Shown in pieces: positions 4,959 through 6,259 of a DNA stretch of 6,259 bases (positions are counted from its first letter, which is position 1; the number at the start of each line of letters is the position of its first letter). A program made the position numbers and the translations under genes. Origin of the DNA: JBOHBN01 sp050698355 (GTDB lineage Bacteria; Actinomycetota; Actinomycetes; Streptosporangiales; WHST01); NCBI GenBank assembly GCA_050698355.1, contig JBOHBN010000108.1, positions 1-6,259 on the forward strand, written 5' to 3'. The notes beneath the pieces were generated by a model. It was not told where the DNA came from. It searched no databases and was given only the letters and a program-made list of their open reading frames with translations.

Positions 4959-5780
4959 TGTTCCGATCACCGACAGCAGGTCGAGCTTCTCCCGGCAGTC
5001 CGTGCCCGGTTGTGGATGCAGCACCACGAGTTTCGAGCCGTCGATGTCGCTGGTGAGGTGCTCGCACAGCAGGTTGAGTAGTCCCACCTCGGGATGGACG
5101 ATGCGCTTTGTGTCCGAGCGCCGCACGGCGACCTCGTGCTCGGCCCACAGCGCCGCGAACTCCGGGCTGGCCTCGGTCAGGTCGGCCAACAGGGTCACGA
5201 CCTCGGGGTCGTTACCGCGGCGGCCCGCCGTCGCGCGCAGGTCTGCCACGTGCGAGCGCGAGTGGTCCGCGCAGTCCTGCTCGGGAACCAACGCCTGCAG
5301 CTCAGGATCGGTGAACCAGCGCCAGATCTGGTTGCGCTCGCGTACAGTGCCGGTCGTCTGTTCCCCGAACACCAGCTTGGACGTCCGGTTCTGGACGAGC
5401 GCGGTGCCCAGGTCGTCGACCACGATCGCCGGCGTGTCGACGAGCCGGTCGAGCAGGTAGAGCACGCCGGGGCTGACGTGCGCGTCGGTGCTGTGGCGCG
5501 CGGGTCGCGGCTGCCCGGCCAGGTGGAACAGGTGATCCCCTTCGTCCTCGGTGAGGCGCAGGGCGCGCATCAGCGCGGTGAGCACCGCCCGCGACGGGTG
5601 CGGCCCGCGTTGCTGCTCGAGTCGGGTGTAGTAGTCGGTCGAGATGGCCGCGAGCGCCGCCACCTCGTCGCGGCGCAAACCCGGCGTGCGGCGTCGTCGC
5701 CCGGGCGGCAGGCCGACGTCGGCCGGACTGAGGCGTTCGCGGCGGCTGCGCAGCAGGTCCGCAAGGGCGGCGCGATCCAT
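4935..5780 (-). CDS. XRE-type HTH transcription regulator with MmyB-like ligand-binding domain
   Basis: A 281-residue regulator. The N-terminal part has the helix-turn-helix of this actinobacterial family: RRRRTPGLRRDEVAALAAIS (about 28-47) then DYYTRLEQQRGPHPS. The C-terminal part (about 105-275) resembles the MmyB-like (MLTR) ligand-binding domain: SPGVLYLLDRL, PAIVVDDLGTALVQN, the IWRWFTDPE segment, LRATAGR..NDPEV, HPEVGLLNL, and LVVLHPQPG near the end. Such proteins commonly control the divergent enzyme gene, here an aldo/keto reductase. ATG 5780 is preferred because it begins the expected MDRAALADLLRSRR and has GGAG just upstream. The frame stays open to 6242 only because it runs antisense to the reductase. 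The perfect palindrome 33 bp upstream is a likely self-control operator. Confidence 0.93.
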   Translation of the reverse strand: MDRAALADLLRSRRERLSPADVGLPPGRRRRTPGLRRDEVAALAAISTDYYTRLEQQRGPHPSRAVLTALMRALRLTEDEGDHLFHLAGQPRPARHSTDAHVSPGVLYLLDRLVDTPAIVVDDLGTALVQNRTSKLVFGEQTTGTVRERNQIWRWFTDPELQALVPEQDCADHSRSHVADLRATAGRRGNDPEVVTLLADLTEASPEFAALWAEHEVAVRRSDTKRIVHPEVGLLNLLCEHLTSDIDGSKLVVLHPQPGTDCREKLDLLSVIGTQDLRPVS

Positions 5781-5812
5781 GGCTCCACTGTGCCGCGCCC
5801 CGGTGTGAATAT

Positions 5813-5833
5813 CCAGGGACTGCCGGTCCCTGG
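5813..5833. promoter_or_regulatory. Perfect palindrome, candidate operator
   Basis: CCAGGGAC-TGCCG-GTCCCTGG has 8-bp perfect arms and a 5-bp centre, 13 bp from start to centre-to-centre half sites. It lies between the divergent regulator and reductase genes, 33 bp from the regulator start and 49 bp from the reductase start. Its size and position suit a dimeric HTH regulator controlling both genes. An AT-rich stretch (GAATATC, 5807-5813) next to it may be part of the regulator's -10. Confidence 0.55.
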
Positions 5834-5849
5834 GAGCGCCCGTGCCTGG

Positions 5850-5862
5850 CGGGGTGACCCCG
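5850..5862. promoter_or_regulatory. Second palindrome before the reductase gene
   Basis: CGGGGT-G-ACCCCG is a perfect 6-bp palindrome around one base, 20 bp upstream of the reductase ATG. Its sequence differs from the larger palindrome, so it may bind another regulator, or be chance in GC-rich DNA. Confidence 0.3.
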
Positions 5863-5882
5863 GGCGCGTCATCGTAAGACAC

Positions 5883-6259
5883 ATGACGATTCCCACCACC
5901 ACCCTCGGAAAGACCGGCCCCACTGTGAGCGCTCTCGGCCTCGGCTGCATGGGCATGTCCGGTGCGTACGGACGCACCGACGACGACGAGAGCATCCGGA
6001 CCGTCCATGCGGCGTTGGACACCGGCATCACCCTGCTCGACACCGGCGACTTCTACGGCTTCGGGCACAACGAGATGCTGCTGGGCCGCGCGCTGCGCAG
6101 CCGGGACCGCGACGGCTACGCGCTCAGCGTGAAGTTCGGTGCCCTGCGCAGCCCTGACGGGGCGTTCCTCGGCTTCGACGGCCGGCCGGAAGCCGTGGGA
6201 AACTTCCTCGGCTACTCGCTCACCCGGCTCGGCGTCGACCACGTCGACGTCTACCGTCC
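5883..6259 (+). CDS. Aldo/keto reductase, N-terminal part (cut by window edge)
   Basis: The frame is open from ATG 5883 to the end of the window (125 complete codons). It opens TLGKTGPTVSALGLGCMGMS, the classic start of NADPH-dependent aldo/keto reductases. The family's catalytic residues so far present are Asp53 and Tyr58 (LLDTGDFYG) and Lys84 (SVKFG); the catalytic His should follow just past the edge, after HVDVYR. GHNEMLLGRAL (61-71) is also typical. The enzyme would reduce aldehydes or ketones in the cytosol; substrate unknown. It is divergent from the MmyB-type regulator, which probably controls it. No strong Shine-Dalgarno is visible. A full protein of about 320-330 residues is expected. 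Confidence 0.93.
   Translation, partial: MTIPTTTLGKTGPTVSALGLGCMGMSGAYGRTDDDESIRTVHAALDTGITLLDTGDFYGFGHNEMLLGRALRSRDRDGYALSVKFGALRSPDGAFLGFDGRPEAVGNFLGYSLTRLGVDHVDVYR

Noticed and set aside
5781..6242. Upstream extension of the HTH regulator to 435 residues
   Set aside because: The extra 154 residues are antisense to the reductase and cross the control region; the family N-terminus begins at 5780.

Overview
The window is GC-rich, with strong G/C preference at third codon positions. It carries a tadA/upp divergent pair next to a tRNA-Ser gene, MgtC/SapB-type and PH-domain membrane proteins, and a MmyB-type HTH regulator facing an aldo/keto reductase. Together these point to a high-GC actinobacterium, plausibly Pseudonocardiales; that order is an inference from gene style, not proven. 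No phage, IS element or CRISPR array is visible.

Left part (1-1550): a minus-strand tRNA-Ser(CGA) gene overlaps the 3' end of tadA (tRNA adenosine deaminase, minus). tadA is divergent from upp (uracil phosphoribosyltransferase, plus). The 96-bp gap holds interleaved promoter-like elements, and upp looks leaderless.

Centre (1467-3654): a plus-strand run of membrane-associated genes. A 51-residue one-helix protein overlaps a two-helix bacterial PH-domain protein by four bases (ATGA). An MgtC/SapB-family protein follows after 54 bp. Then come a short one-helix protein of unknown function and a 51-residue soluble protein whose start lies 71 nt inside the preceding frame. A 12-bp inverted repeat (3680-3731) probably ends this run and also the convergent gene after it.

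Right part (3755-6259): a minus-strand YdeI/OmpD-associated-type (OmdA) small protein is followed by a decayed segment. There, the C-terminal half of an aminoglycoside-phosphotransferase-type kinase (minus) abuts the C-terminal 44 codons of a MarR-type regulator (plus). Both genes have lost their 5' parts at the same point, near 4721, as if one deletion removed the middle of a divergent pair. Next is an intact XRE/MmyB-type regulator (minus), divergent from an aldo/keto reductase cut by the window edge. Two perfect palindromes lie in the shared promoter region.

I see no clear new multi-gene system. The points most worth checking are the collapsed kinase/MarR pair, the tRNA/tadA overlap, the upp/tadA promoter arrangement, the regulator/reductase palindromes and the uncharacterised small-protein pairs.
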